Assembly: GCA_019916065.1 (NCBI GenBank) | Contig: CM034237.1 | Location: 58,786,590 to 58,850,589, forward strand | From: Vitellaria paradoxa | Lineage: Eukaryota; Streptophyta; Magnoliopsida; Ericales; Sapotaceae | DNA length: 64,000 nt | Direction of reading: 5' to 3' | Shown: piece after piece, positions 1 to 11,995 of the stretch | Position numbering within the stretch: the first letter of the stretch is position 1 | Layout: each line of letters begins with the position of its first letter | Translations under genes and position numbers: made by a program | Notes under the pieces: generated by a model | Databases searched by the model: none | What the model was told of the DNA's origin: nothing | Seen by the model: only the letters and a program-made list of their open reading frames with translations

Positions 1-167
1 CAGAGATTTGCCAGAATAAGTTGTCATAGATTTTAAGTGTATCACAATATAATTGCAAAATTGCAGTTAAAACATCAATCTGACAGCTTATTTTGGTAGA
101 ATAGCATTACTCTTTCGAAACCAAATTACATAAAGAACATCCTTAATTGTCAGTGTATTTATTTCAG

Positions 168-2161
168 AAGAATCTGGCAAATCTGGACAAACTATCAAGG
201 TTGTCGGCATTGCAGTTGGTGTTGGTGTTGGTGTTCTACTAGTTGGATTAAGTATATTTTTTGTGTGGAAGAGAAAGAAAATGCAGAAGGCACTGGGTGA
301 AAGAATAGACCATAGAGGTACTAGCTGCTAATAAACTTGCATTCTCTTCCTAAAAAATGAGCATGGTGTTGCAACATTCTACTTCTCTAACCCTGTGTAT
401 CTCTTGTTATTATTTAAAACCAGGTACTCACGAAAGAAGTCAAGATTTCCTGCTAAGTGAAGGCATTATTGTGAGCAAACGGGATTATTCGAGTGAAAGC
501 CCAATGGAGGAATTAGAGTTACCATTATTTGACTTTGGTACCATTGCAATGGCTACTGACAATTTCAGCGACGAAAATAAGTTGGGACAGGGGGGTTTTG
601 GCTGTGTTTACCAGGTAAGATCTCTTTGTTACTGAAGGATTCATATTTCTATATAAAATCACAAGGATATAATGTTTTCGATGGAAATACCAGGGTATGG
701 TGGAAGGCCAAAAAATTGCTGTGAAGCGACTCTCAAAGAATTCCGGGCAAGGAATAGAAGAATTCAAGAATGAGGTTAAGTTGATTGCAAGGCTTCAACA
801 CAGAAATCTTGTTCGTCTCCTTGGTTGCTGCATTGAGATGGAAGAAAAGATCCTGATATACGAATACATGGAAAATAAAAGCTTGGACTGCATTTTATTC
901 AGTAAGTTCCTCTCAGTATTTCTATGTAATCAGCTTGTGTTAACTGTTTGTTCCTTAAATTAAGCCAAAAAAAGGGGGATTAAACTTGTATCCTTCACGT
1001 CTAACTGAAAAATTTTATTTCTTTTAGGTAAACAGAAATGCTCATTATTGGATTGGCAAAGGCGCTTCAACATCATTTGTGGAATTGCTAGAGGGCTTCT
1101 TTATCTTCACCAAGATTCTAGATTTAAAATTGTTCACAGAGATCTCAAAGCAAGTAACATACTACTTGATAAAGAAATGAGTCCAAAAATATCAGATTTG
1201 GCATGGCGAGAATTTTTGGAGCAGATCAGGCTGAGGCAAATACAAAGAGAGTAGTTGGAACTTAGTAAGTACGCTGTATTGAATATTTTGTTACTTCTCA
1301 TCAGGAAAAAAAAATAAAATGAAAGAGAAATCAAGTATGACCATCTCATTAACCATTTTTGAGTCATGCAGTGGGTATATGTCTCCGGAATATGCAATGG
1401 ATGGGATTTTTCAGTGAAATCCGATGTCTTTAGTTTTGGTGTGTTAGTGTTGGAGATAGTAAGCGGAAAGAAGAACAAAGGATTTTATTATGCAAATCAG
1501 GAGCTTAACCTTCTTGGATATGTAAGTGTGACAAATTTTTTGATAATTTTGTTAGTGACATCTTCACTTCTAAATGATAGTGGTTAACAAAAAACAGAAA
1601 TATATTGTTTTACAATCAAGATATATATATATATATATATATATATTTTTCAAGAAGTTGAATCATAATGAATTGCCAATGGCATTTGGGTGGTGAAAAA
1701 CTTCATTGGGTTATTTTTTTTTTTTAAGAAGTGGTAGACCTACAAAATCATTGCACCGTTTCGGTAATTTATTTTTTTCCTAGAAATGTTTTTTCTAATT
1801 ATGTATAGCACTTACCTTGACTGAAAATTTGTGCTAAAATGGGTGGAAGGCATGGAGGCTATGGAAAGAAGGGAAGGGATTGGAACTAGTAGACACTAAT
1901 GTTGGTGATTCATATTCCGCCGGTGAGGTGTTGAGATGCATTCAAGTCGGGCTCTTATGCGTCCAAGAACGAGCAGAGGATAGGCCAACCATGTCGTCTG
2001 TGGTTCTTATGTTGAGCAGTGAGAATGCATCAATGTCACAGCCTAAAAATCCTGGATTTTGTCTGGAAAGGCAACCTTTCGAAACCGATTCATCCTCGAG
2101 CAAGCAAGATGAATCATGCACCGTGAACCAAGTCACCGTTACCATAATTGGTGGTAGGTAG
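168..2161 (+). pseudogene. Locus A: S-domain receptor-like kinase, 3' part, frameshifted kinase
   Basis: Exons read as 168-317 (transmembrane), 424-614, 694-901, 1028-1264, 1372-1521 and 1850-2161, all with GT-AG borders and the same phases as loci C and H. The extracellular exon lies before the window. Visible parts are a Val/Gly/Leu-rich membrane segment followed by basic residues, the glycine loop (GQGGFG), the IAVKRL lysine, HRDLKASN, the [11 protein letters not shown] segment and the family C-terminal tail ending IIGGR. The exon holding HRD and DFG is 237 nt, while the same exon is 238 nt in B, C and H. One T is missing at about 1197-1199, just at the DFG codons, so translation leaves frame and stops at 1252-1254. 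Downstream exons remain open in the original frame, which suggests recent loss or a base-calling error. Without the missing base the kinase cannot be catalytic. Confidence 0.85.
1621..1646. repeat. (AT)n microsatellite
   Basis: A run of about 13 AT units lies inside the last intron of locus A (1522-1849), which also has a poly-T tract near 1715. I see no gene or other element in this intron. Confidence 0.9.
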
Positions 2162-3295
2162 CAAGAGCTCTGATCTCCTCCGGAGCAATTGTATATCTTT
2201 TTTTTTTTAATAGAAGTCTGTTCCTTTGTGTAAGATATCCAGGTAGCTTTTTTTGATTTACATATATACATGGTTAATCACTAAGCTACCTATGTATGAA
2301 AGAATTCATTAATCCTGGAAGAGACGAAAGAGGTTCCAAAGTTTTTTTTCCCCCTCCCTTACCTTTCCTGAAAATATGAAATATATCCTCCTTACAGGGG
2401 CACACAGAGCTCACAATTCTCGTTGTGCAAAATATGGAGTTTGAATCTATAGACATTAGTCATCACTTTATAGAAAGTTAAGAAGCCATATAAGCATCCT
2501 AATTTTGAGGAAATATTTAGCTTCCAAAATCCAATTCCATTGTCTCACATAATCAATAGTCTTGAAAAAAGTAACAGTTGATATGTTAGAAAACGCTCCA
2601 TTAATAAACTGACTCCAGTGCATATTTATACGTAAATTTGTAACAAGCACATGATTATTTTTTACCACATCGTGAATACCAGGAGGGAAATTTGTGAAAC
2701 TTTAGATCTCTTCACGAATCTATGGTTAAAAATCTTATGTATTGAACTACCACAACAACTGGGGTTTATGGCATAATTAGAGAGGGGATTAGTACCGCAC
2801 CACCACTGCTTCCAACTAGGCCAAAAGAGGAGGTGCACAAAATACATCAACAACCTAAAATCCAAATCAATCCAATTTATTTGGGCCGGTTTAGGTCTAT
2901 TAAGGACTCTGGGTAAGTTTACTTCAAAATTTTACCCAAACGTCCCAACTTTTTTTTGTCTTACTTTTTATTTTTATTTTTAGCAAAATTTACCGTACTA
3001 TCATTAGTGTGAATTGAACTAATGAAAACAGAATCGAACTAATCTTGTATAATAATCAATTCAATTTTAAGATAATTTTAAAATTAATAAAAATCTTTTC
3101 GATTCTAGAGCGCTATTTAGAGCTGTGATATTTATTAAAAATATTAAAAATTTTTAAAGATTATTCATTTTTTACAAATTATAAATCAACAACTTTTATC
3201 AAAATTTACTAATTTTTCATTCCAAACACTCTTAATATTAACCCCAACTATGCACGTCCCTTGCTGGAGCACGAAGTCTAAAATGGCGAACCCAT
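2162..3295. other. Intergenic region A-B, no gene seen
   Basis: AT-rich spacer between the stop of A and the leader of B. Short open frames on the minus strand have no recognisable domain. No repeat with clear ends was found. Confidence 0.6.
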
Positions 3296-3439
3296 TTGTC
3301 AACCAATTCGCGTCTAAGTCCGACCCCGACCATTCCACGCCAGAAAAGGACCTCCACCAAGCTCAGGTTATGTCAACATGATTTTTTAAAGTTTGCAAAA
3401 GCGAAAAACAAAAGCTTTTACTTTCAAAACCTCGCAACA

Positions 3440-5306
3440 ATGGGTCTCCTCCTATTGCTTGCAATCCAATACACATTCATCTCTCTAATCCCCTACACTT
3501 CAATAGCATCGTCAGACACCTTAGCACCAACCCAGAACCTCACGGATGGTCAGACCCTAGTCTCCTCCAATCAAAGGTTCGAACTTGGCTTCTTCAGTCC
3601 AGGCAATTCCAGCAACCGCTACTTGGGCATATGGTACCACAAGCTCCCCCTCACGGTGGTTTGGGTGGCCAACAGAAACCGCCCGATCACCGGCAAATTC
3701 GGCCACCTAACTCTCGCCGGAAACGGCACTCTTCTTCTTTATAACAAGTCTGCGGACATTGTCTGGTCTTCCCCAAATGTGACACCCGCGGCTGGTACTT
3801 CCAATCCTGCAGTTGTTAGGCTCAGGTATTTTGTTATCTAACGGCAACTATACTAATTTAATTATTTAATATTCTGTGTTTCTGACCCTTTGATTCACCG
3901 ACCGTACACTGTTATTTAAAATCACGCACTGATCAGGAAATCTTGTGGTCAAAGATGAGAACATTGATGACGTGTCTAACGATTATTTTGTTTGGGAGAG
4001 CTTTGATTACATGTCCGATACTTTACTGCCGGGGATGAAACTTGGGTGGAAGCTAAAAAGCGGTTTGAACCGGTTGATGACGTCCTGGAAGAGTGGTCAG
4101 GATCCGTCGGAGGGAGATTTCACCTTTAGTTTAGACCCACCGGAGTCACCTCAATTGGTTCTTCGGAAGAGGTCAGAGAAACAATACAGGTGGGGTCCAT
4201 GGGATGGTGTCAGATTCAGTGGGAGCAATGAGCTGAAGACAAATCCAGTTTTCGAACCCATGTTCAGTTCTGGCCCTGACGAGGTCTATTACATGTATGA
4301 AGTGTTGAATGGATCAGTATTATCCAGGTAGCCCCATCTCATAACGTTTATTTTCATTCTTTTTCTATTTGTTATTTGTAAATCTTTAAAAACTTATAAC
4401 AAAAACTTATCTTTTGTAAAATTAAGAATTTAAATTTATCATGATGTTAGTAATATTTTTATCTCTTAAATTTATGTCTTTTGTGTTAGAAAAGTAAAAT
4501 AATAATAGGAGAGAAAAGTGAAAATTATATATTAATGTTTTATTGATATTGTTATAAGAAAAAGTATAATGGTATATGTAGATTAAAATAATTTAAATAA
4601 GACAAGCAAAAATATACTAAAATATACTAATTACATGTGGTAATAAAATATATTCTAATATTAGTAAGGTAATATAATAATATAATATATTACTAATTGC
4701 ATGTAGTAATGGATTATATTTTAATATTGGTAAGATAATATAATAATATAATATATTCAAATATGTTCAACAGTTAACCAACCGTAGCTAATCTTTCACC
4801 CTCCATAATTAGGTTTGTGATCACGCAGCTGGGCTCGGTTCAATACTTGACATGGAGAAATGATGGGTGGGTCATGATGGTGACCCTTAATAGGGACTAC
4901 TGCGACAGATACGGCATGTGTGGACCTTATGGAAATTGCTTCAGTTCGGACGATGGAAATTGCCGGTGTTTGAAGGGTTTTACGCCGAAGTCACCCGAGG
5001 GCTGGCGGTTGATCGATCGGTCAGACGGGTGCAGGCGGAGACACGAGCTGAATTGCAGCAACGGAGATGGGTTTGTGAAGTATAGGGGGTTGAAGCTGCC
5101 GGATAATCCGGTAGTGTGGAAAAATTACAGCAATGGGGAGTGCGGAACTGAGTGTTTGAAGAAGTGCAATTGCGTGGCTTATACTAATATTAATGTCAGT
5201 GGAAATGGGCTTGAATGTGTGGTTTGGTTGGATGACCTGGTTGATATTCGGAATTTTCCTGACGGAGGAGAAGAGCTTCATATACGAATGGCAAGAGGTG
5301 AACTAG
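3440..5306 (+). pseudogene. Locus B extracellular half: bulb-lectin, S-locus-glycoprotein and PAN region, disrupted
   Basis: The start at 3440 gives a Leu-rich signal peptide, then the bulb-lectin domain (motifs [13 protein letters not shown] and TVVWVANR). The S-locus-glycoprotein part follows from about 3945 (SFDYMSDTLLPGMKLGW, WGPWDGVRFSG). A Cys-rich EGF-like segment and a PAN domain (CLKKCNCVAY) end at ELG, where the donor at 5307 leaves phase 1 as in C, D, E and H. Two interruptions are abnormal for this normally single exon. About 110 nt at 3826-3935 break the frame even if removed as GT-AG. A 485-nt stretch at 4328-4812 splices out perfectly in frame. The next exon in the right phase is at 17221, so this is probably the front half of the kinase gene there. 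An independent dead fragment is also possible. Confidence 0.8.
4328..4812 (+). other. Extra intron in the S-domain exon of locus B, with a 66-bp tandem repeat
   Basis: GT...AG borders at 4328 and 4811-4812 rejoin the codons as LSRFVITQ, matching the uninterrupted ISRFVVNQ of locus C. The insert is far more AT-rich than the flanking coding sequence. It holds two copies of a 66-bp unit at 4625-4690 and 4691-4757. No other locus in the window has an intron here, so this looks like a gained intron derived from an insertion. Confidence 0.75.
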
Positions 5307-5662
5307 GTATGTCCGTACTGTTCATCAAATATATATGCACAACTTTATCTGATCAAGAAATTAAAGCAAATCAGAAGATGACATTCTATACAAAACGCAA
5401 ATTAACGATGGATGAAAACATCAAACTTGGGTGAATAATTTGACAGAAAGTTGATAAAAGAAATAATTAAAAACAAGATTTTTTTTTTTTAATTTTGAGA
5501 GTTGATTTAGGATGCGTTTAGAGTCAAAAAAAAAAATAAAAAAAAAAATCAATGGATGGGATTGATGTGATGTAAAAATGATAGGTGGTAAAATGTGATT
5601 AGAGAGATTTGAAAATTTTTGAAAATTTTTGAAATTTTTTGGTTTTTTTTTTGCTCCAAACG

Positions 5663-5926
5663 TGATACACTAAGAAGAAAAAACAAGAGAAGAAGAATTG
5701 AAATTGTGAAGCTCAGTTTATTGATCTAGAAGAGGGCTTATAAATAGGCTTTACATTAGAACACTTCCATAACACTAACCACAACTCCTATAAAATAGGT
5801 TCACAAACAAGACACTTTCTTAACCACGAAATCAAATAACCAAATACCTAAAGACTCGGTCCAACCTACCCATGACTAGAATTTTCAATAAATAAATAAA
5901 TATGAAATAAAACCTTCACCTTAACA
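5663..5926 (-). repeat. 3' LTR of copia 1
   Basis: Near-identical to 10177-10440. Because the element is on the minus strand this is its downstream LTR, next to the purine tract. A tataaata-like core lies near 5740. Confidence 0.93.
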
Positions 5927-5975
5927 CCCTCCCTTAAACTGAAATCTGCAGAAATCAGTTTAAAGAAAAAACAAA

Positions 5976-8900
5976 TCAACCCTCTGCAAAGTTCTCATTT
6001 ACAGCAGCACATGAACAAACTCCAAGTAGACCACGCAACTTCACAAATGTAGCTAACTTGAGAGGCTTGGTCTGTATATCTGCAACTTGATCTTCACTTC
6101 GACAATAAACCAGTTTGATTGTTCCATTATTGCTGAAATCTCTTAAAAAATAATACTTCACATCAATGTGTTTACTCATACCATGTAGCACAGGGTTTTT
6201 TGAAAGTTTAATGGCTGAGTTGTCACAAAAGATGGTAGTAGCACCCACTTGCTTGACCTGCAGCATTTTAAGAACTTTCCTCAACCAGATAGCTTGACAA
6301 GCACAAGCTGTTGCAGCAACAAATTCAGCTTCGGTGGTTGACAAAGTAACTATTGGTTGCTTCTTAGATGACCATGAAACAGCACCAGAACTCATCATAA
6401 AAACAAAACCTGAAGTACTCTTTCTGTCATCAATATCTCCAGCATAGTCACTATCTGAAAAACCAATCAGACTTGACTCTCCACCAGTTTTATAAAAAAT
6501 TCCAAAATCTGCTGTACCTTTCAAATAGCGAAAAATTCTCTTTGCTGCTAAGAGATGAACTTCAGTTGGATTTTCCATGTATCTGCTGATTGAACTAACA
6601 GCATGCATAATATCTGGTCTTGTCGATGTCAAGTACATAAGACTTCTAACAATTTTCTTGTAAAGAGTTGCATCCACCTTTCTTCCTGATCCAATCTTCG
6701 TGAGCTTCAAACCAAGTTCAGCTGGGGTAGAAACTGAGTTACAGTCTTGCATTTTGAACCTGTCTAGAATTTCCAAAACATATTTTTGTTGTGAAATAAA
6801 GATACCAACAGGAGCTTGCACTACTTCAATGCCAAGAAAATAGTGCATCAGCCCCAAATCTGTCATGTCAAATTCATTCATCATAGATTTCTTAAAATCA
6901 GCAAGCATGGCTCCATCATTACTAACATAAATAAGGTCATCAACATATAAGCACACAATAAGCATCTTCCCATCTGCTCTAACTTTAGTATAGAGTGTAG
7001 GCTCATAAGGACATTTAAGAAAGCCTTCTTTAACAAAGTAAGCATCTATACGACTATACCAAGCTCTAGGTGCTTGTTTTAGTCCGTATAATGCCCTTTT
7101 TAGCTTGTATACCTGTTTTTCATGACCTTGCTTCACATATCCGGGAGGTTGATCAATGTACATCTCTTCTTCCAAGTCCCCATGCAAAAAATGCAGACTT
7201 TACATCTAATTGAAAAATAGGCCAAGAGTGAGGAGCAGTTAAAGAAATTACCAGTCGAATTGTGTCTAGTCTTGCAACTGGAGCAAACACCTCTTTGTAA
7301 TCAACACCATACTCTTGCTTGTATCCCTTTGCCACCAGACGAGCCTTGTGTTTGTCTATCTCACCTTTCTCATTCAACTTGGTTTTAAAAACCCATTTCA
7401 CACCAATAGTTTTCTGTCCTTTTGGCAAGTCAGTTAGTTCCCATGTATTATTTTTCTCTATGGATTTGATCTCAGCATTCATTACCTTTTGCCATTTAGC
7501 ATCCTTGACTGCTTCCTCAAATGTGATTGGATCAGAATCTGCAAACAATGCAAAGTGAGCAATAGTTTCATCATCAGAGAGTTCATCTCCACTTACATAG
7601 TCTAGCATCCAGGCTGGTCTTTTCCTTAAACGTTGATTCTCAGGTGGCTGCTCATTTGTAGGTGTAGGCACTGAGGAACTGGGCAAGTGTTCATCTAAGG
7701 ACTGCTGATGCTGCTGCATTTCAGTCCCATTCTCTGCATCATCAAAATTAACTTGAATTTGCTGCAGTTCCTGGCCTTTTTCGGTCCAATCCCACATTTT
7801 TTCTTCATCAAAGACCACATCTCGACTAGTAATTATTTTCTCAGTAACTAGATTGAACAACTTATAAGCTTTGGAGTGTTCACTAACTCCAAGAAAGACA
7901 CATTTTACGCCTTTTTCATCAAGCTTCTTCCTTTTCTCATCTGGAACATGTGCATAGGCTATGCATCCAAAAATTTTGAAATGATCTACCGCTGGTCTGC
8001 GTCCACTCCAAGCCTCCTCAGGTGTCATGTTTTGAACAGCAAAAGTAGGACTTCTGTTCAACACATGAATGCTCCAATTGACTGCCTCGGGCCAGAACCT
8101 TTTGGAATGTGTCCTCTTGCCAGCAAACTTCTCACCATATTGAGGATGGTTCTATTTTTCCTCTCCGATACACCATTTTGTTGTGGTGTGTAGGCAGCTG
8201 TGAGTTCTCTTCGAATACCCTTCTCATCACAGAAAGCATAAAATTCCTTTGAGCAATATTCTCCACCACGATCAGTGCGGAGAGTTTTGATGGCTTTTCC
8301 TATTTCATTTTCAACACGTGTCTTGAAGCTTTTAAATGCACTAAAAGCTTCTGATTTCTCCCGCAAAAAATAAACCCAAGTTTTTCGAGTATAATCATCA
8401 ATGAAGGTAATAAAATATCTTTTACCTCCATTAGAAGATGGATTTATCGGCCCACAAATATCTGAATGAACGCGCTCCAGGACAGTTTTTGCCCTCCACG
8501 ACTTTCCTTGAGGGAATGGGGAACGATGTTGCTTGCCAACAACACATTCTTCACAAACTTGAGAAGGAATGATAATTTGAGGAAGGCCTATAACCATATC
8601 CTTCTGTTGCAGAGTTTTTAATTCCGCCAAAATTCAAGTGGCCATAGCGAAAATGCCAAAGCCATGAGTGGTCTTTTACTTCAGCCTTTAAGCAAGGTTG
8701 AGATGTTGTTATCTTCAAAGGAAACAACCTGTTTGAACTCATCTGAACCACAGCAATTGCTCCTCTTGAAGGATCATAAATCTCACAAGCACCTTTTTTA
8801 ATAGTTATCACATAACCTTTTTCTTGCAACTGACCAGCACTTAACAAATTACTCTTCAAGTCAGGGACATAAAAAACATTGGAAATTGTTTCTACAAAAC

Positions 8901-10032
8901 CATTCTTGGTTCTAATATTAATATCACCTTTTCCCACTACTTTCACAGTAGAACTATCACCAAAACTGACAGTAGAATGAAAGACCTCATTTAAATAAGA
9001 AAAAAAAGACTTACTTCCACACATGTGATTACTGCAGCCCGTATCCACATACCAAACATCAGACTCAGGCTCCTGATTAGCTTGAACAGCCATTAACAAA
9101 GTTTCTACTTCATTCTCTTCGGTAAAATGCGATTGCTTTTCTTTGTCTTTAGGCAGCTTAGTATAACATTCAGAACGATAATGTCCATATTTATGACATC
9201 GAAAGTACTCTACCTTGGATTTGTCAAAATGTTGATCACGTCCTCTGCCTTTGCCCTGAAATTGGTCATCATTGGCTTTGAGAGGCCTGCTGCCATCTCT
9301 ATTGCCTCGATCTCCCCTTCCTCTACCTCTACCTCTACCTCTACCTCTACCCCTTCCTCTAGAGTCGGAGAAATGAGTAGAGATAGAAGCCTTTAAAGCT
9401 TGCTCCTCTGAAGTTGAGCTTCGGTTCATTTTTTGTTCATGGACCAGCAACGAGCTCTGCAGTTCATCAAAAGAGAATGCATCTATATCTTTTTATTCTT
9501 CAATTGAACACACGACATAATCAAATTTTGGTGTCAGGGAACGTAATATCTTCTCCACAATGGTGACATCTTCCATCTTCTCACCATGAAATCGCATTTT
9601 GTTGCTGACCTCCATAGTCTTGGCACAGTAGCTGGTGACAGATTCCCTATCCTTCATTTGTAGAGTCTCAAATTCTCTTCTCAAGGCTTGAAGCTGTGCA
9701 CGCTTCACTCTAGCAGAGCCTTGATATTTTTTCTTCATGGAATCCCAAATATCTTTGGAAGTTTCTTTGCTAAGAATTGTTTCCAAGATGGGACGACTAA
9801 TTGCCTGAAAAAGGTAATTTTTTACCTTCAGATTTTTGAGCTTTTTCCCTTCCAATTTTGTTTTCTGGGCATCTGTCAAGACTGTATTTGGTGCTGGTTC
9901 TTCAATTCCAGATTCAACAATCAGCCAATACTCCTTTGATCGTAGAAAATTTTCCATTAGCATACTCCAATGGTCATAATGACCATCAAAACGTGGGATT
10001 GCTGCCTGTACAAAAGTTGAATCTGAAGCCAT
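5976..10032 (-). pseudogene. Gag-Pol of copia 1, defective
   Basis: Gag starts at 10032 (MASDSTF). Next come an Arg-Gly repeat (9-kb region, six-base DNA repeat at about 9315-9355), a zinc knuckle HKYGHYRSEC whose first Cys is replaced by Tyr, protease motif DTGCSNHM, a GAG-pre-integrase HxxxH/CxxC, an integrase core with TDRGGEY, reverse transcriptase with YVDD, and RNase H ending at 5976. Lesions: an in-frame stop at 9493-9495, and frame changes at about 8631, about 8100 and about 7187 (the last in a T run). No full polyprotein can be made from this copy. Confidence 0.9.
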
Positions 10033-10176
10033 CGTTTCTTGTAAAAAATAGAGGAGAAAACAACTGTTGCTATTTTGGATTTTTTTTTTTTTTTTTGGGA
10101 GACTCACGGCGAAGAGAACTCACAGGTTTGGGAACTCTCTCTCTTGCTTTCTCATCAACCGAGGCTCTGATACCAC

Positions 10177-10440
10177 TGATACACTGAGAAGAAAAAACAA
10201 GAGAAGAAGAATTGAAATTGTGAAGCTCAGTTTATTGATCTAGAAGAGGGCCTATAAATAGGCTTTACATCAGAACACTTCCATAGCACTAACCACAACT
10301 CCTATAAAATAGGTTCACAAACAAGACACTTTCTTAACCACGAAATCAAATAACCAAATACCTAAAGACTCGGTCCAACCTACCCATGACTAGAATTTTC
10401 AATAAATAAATAAATATGAAATAAAACCTTCACCTTAACA
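10177..10440 (-). repeat. 5' LTR of copia 1
   Basis: Starts TGATACAC and ends TTAACA, followed directly by the AAACG target duplicate. The adjacent inner sequence is the tRNA primer-binding site, which sets the element's orientation as minus. Confidence 0.93.
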
Positions 10441-11829
10441 AAACGAGCCCTTAGATTCTAAACTTGCTTTTTGAATTGCTTACAATCTTCAATGGGAGAT
10501 ATCGTAAAAAAACTCTGAAAATTTCTAGAAATTTCATTTTACGAATTGTGAATTCACAAATTATTCCACTTTATCTTATTTTTTATCACTTCAAACGTCT
10601 CAAAATTGATGAAGGAACTCTAAAAATCAATATTCTCTTAATCTCCTCCTCTCTCTCTGCGCTTCTCTTTATATGTCTGTACAATTCTGCATATGCATTG
10701 CAACTGAGAGGATACACCCGCGCAACTACTTCGATTATATTCCATTCGTTATAACAACCATTATTAAAACCCCCTAAATGGCCATTTAAATTCCTGTGTC
10801 ATTGGTTATTAAGTTACTTTGCATAGGGCTTGGCTCTTTCTCTCTCTTGCCTCTCACACCAAATTTCCCTGCAGTATTCTTTCCTCCACCAAATCATCTC
10901 ACTCATTTATGGTCGGTTGTTTCTCTACCTCATCACTTTTTAGATAAATAATAAAAGTTTAGATTTAGGATTACCCGTATAAATAATATCTAAATAATAA
11001 AATTATGTTTTGATGTTTTCCAATTAAAAAAAAAAGTTAACTTTTTACTATTTAAATATTTTTGTTTTTCATGATTTAAAAAAAATTAAAAATATAAGAA
11101 GGTAAATATAAAAATTTAAAAAAAAAATAAAAAATTGAATAATTAGTTATGATTATCAAACATACACGTAGTCAAACTTGAGTAGGTTCCACAAAATTGG
11201 TGGCAAACGCACACTTAGTCAAACTTGAGTACGTTCCACAAAATTGGTGGCACTTACCAATACTCTTAATATTAGAGTTGATCAAATTTGGACTCGATGT
11301 TTGTTAGGGTACAACAAATTTTAATCAGGCCCAAGCCCAACTCCGCTCTGGCACTCGGCCCTATTTTCTTTCTTTAGCCCAGTCCAAGCACTGATACTTA
11401 ACCTCAAGCTTATCCAATGGGCCCAAGGTAATATGAAAATAATACCACATAAAACATAAAAAAAAAATTATTTATATTTTATATAATTAAAATGTTGCAT
11501 ATAAAATATAATATATTTATTCTAAATAAATAAATTCTGGTTCGGTAGAGCGCTAAATAAAAAATTTATTTGTATTTTGTATAATTAAAATATTATCTGT
11601 AAAATATAAAATATTTATTCTAAATAAAGTCTGCTTGGGTAGAGCGTTTTTCTGTAAAAACCAAGTTTGCCCCAAAAATGTATTGGGCTTATTTCCTTTG
11701 ACCAAGTCTAGCCCGTGACAAGTATTGATGCCTGCCAAAGGTCGGGCTGATCCAATTAGACCGACTGGTCCTTTAACCGGTGGTCAGCTCTAATTAGTAC
11801 CACCAAGTGTAGCATTTAAACAAACCAAA

Positions 11830-11995
11830 TAGTTTAAGAGGGGCGTTTGGAGTGTAAAAAAAATAAAAAAAACTCAAAAGTTGGTGTTGATATGATATAA
11901 AAAAGACATGTGACAAAATTTGATTAAAAAATTTAAAAATTTTTGAAAATTTTCAAAATTTTTTGAAAAAATATGAGGCACTAAAACAGTCTTAA
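11830..11995. mobile_element. MITE, PIF/Harbinger-like
   Basis: The left end (ttaagaggggcgtttggag) and the reverse complement of the right end (cactaaaacagtcttaa) are similar. The interior is poly-A and A/T-rich like the MITE split by copia 1, and both flanks carry TTAA. Boundaries are good to a few bases. Confidence 0.5.

Larger units (their letters stand above)
5663..10440 (-). mobile_element. Ty1-copia LTR retrotransposon 1 (4,778 bp)
   Basis: Complete structure: two 264-bp LTRs (TG...CA), 5-bp target duplication AAACG at 5658-5662 and 10441-10445, a primer-binding site at about 10165-10176 complementary to initiator-Met tRNA (its reverse complement contains TGGTATCAGAGC), and a polypurine tract at 5927-5936 next to the left LTR. 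The element runs antisense to the kinase genes. The order gag, protease, integrase, reverse transcriptase, RNase H identifies Ty1-copia. The LTRs differ at four positions by my reading, all transitions, so the insertion is fairly recent. Confidence 0.95.
5510..10450. mobile_element. MITE (PIF/Harbinger-like) split by a copia element
   Basis: The left end at 5510 (gatgcgtttagag after a G) and the right end at 10441-10450 form an imperfect terminal inverted repeat with the gctcc before the copia insertion. Both outer flanks carry TTA (5507-5509 and 10451-10453), the target type of PIF/Harbinger MITEs. Without the copia element and its duplicated AAACG the MITE would be about 160 bp. A related copy lies at about 11830-11995. 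Confidence 0.6.
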
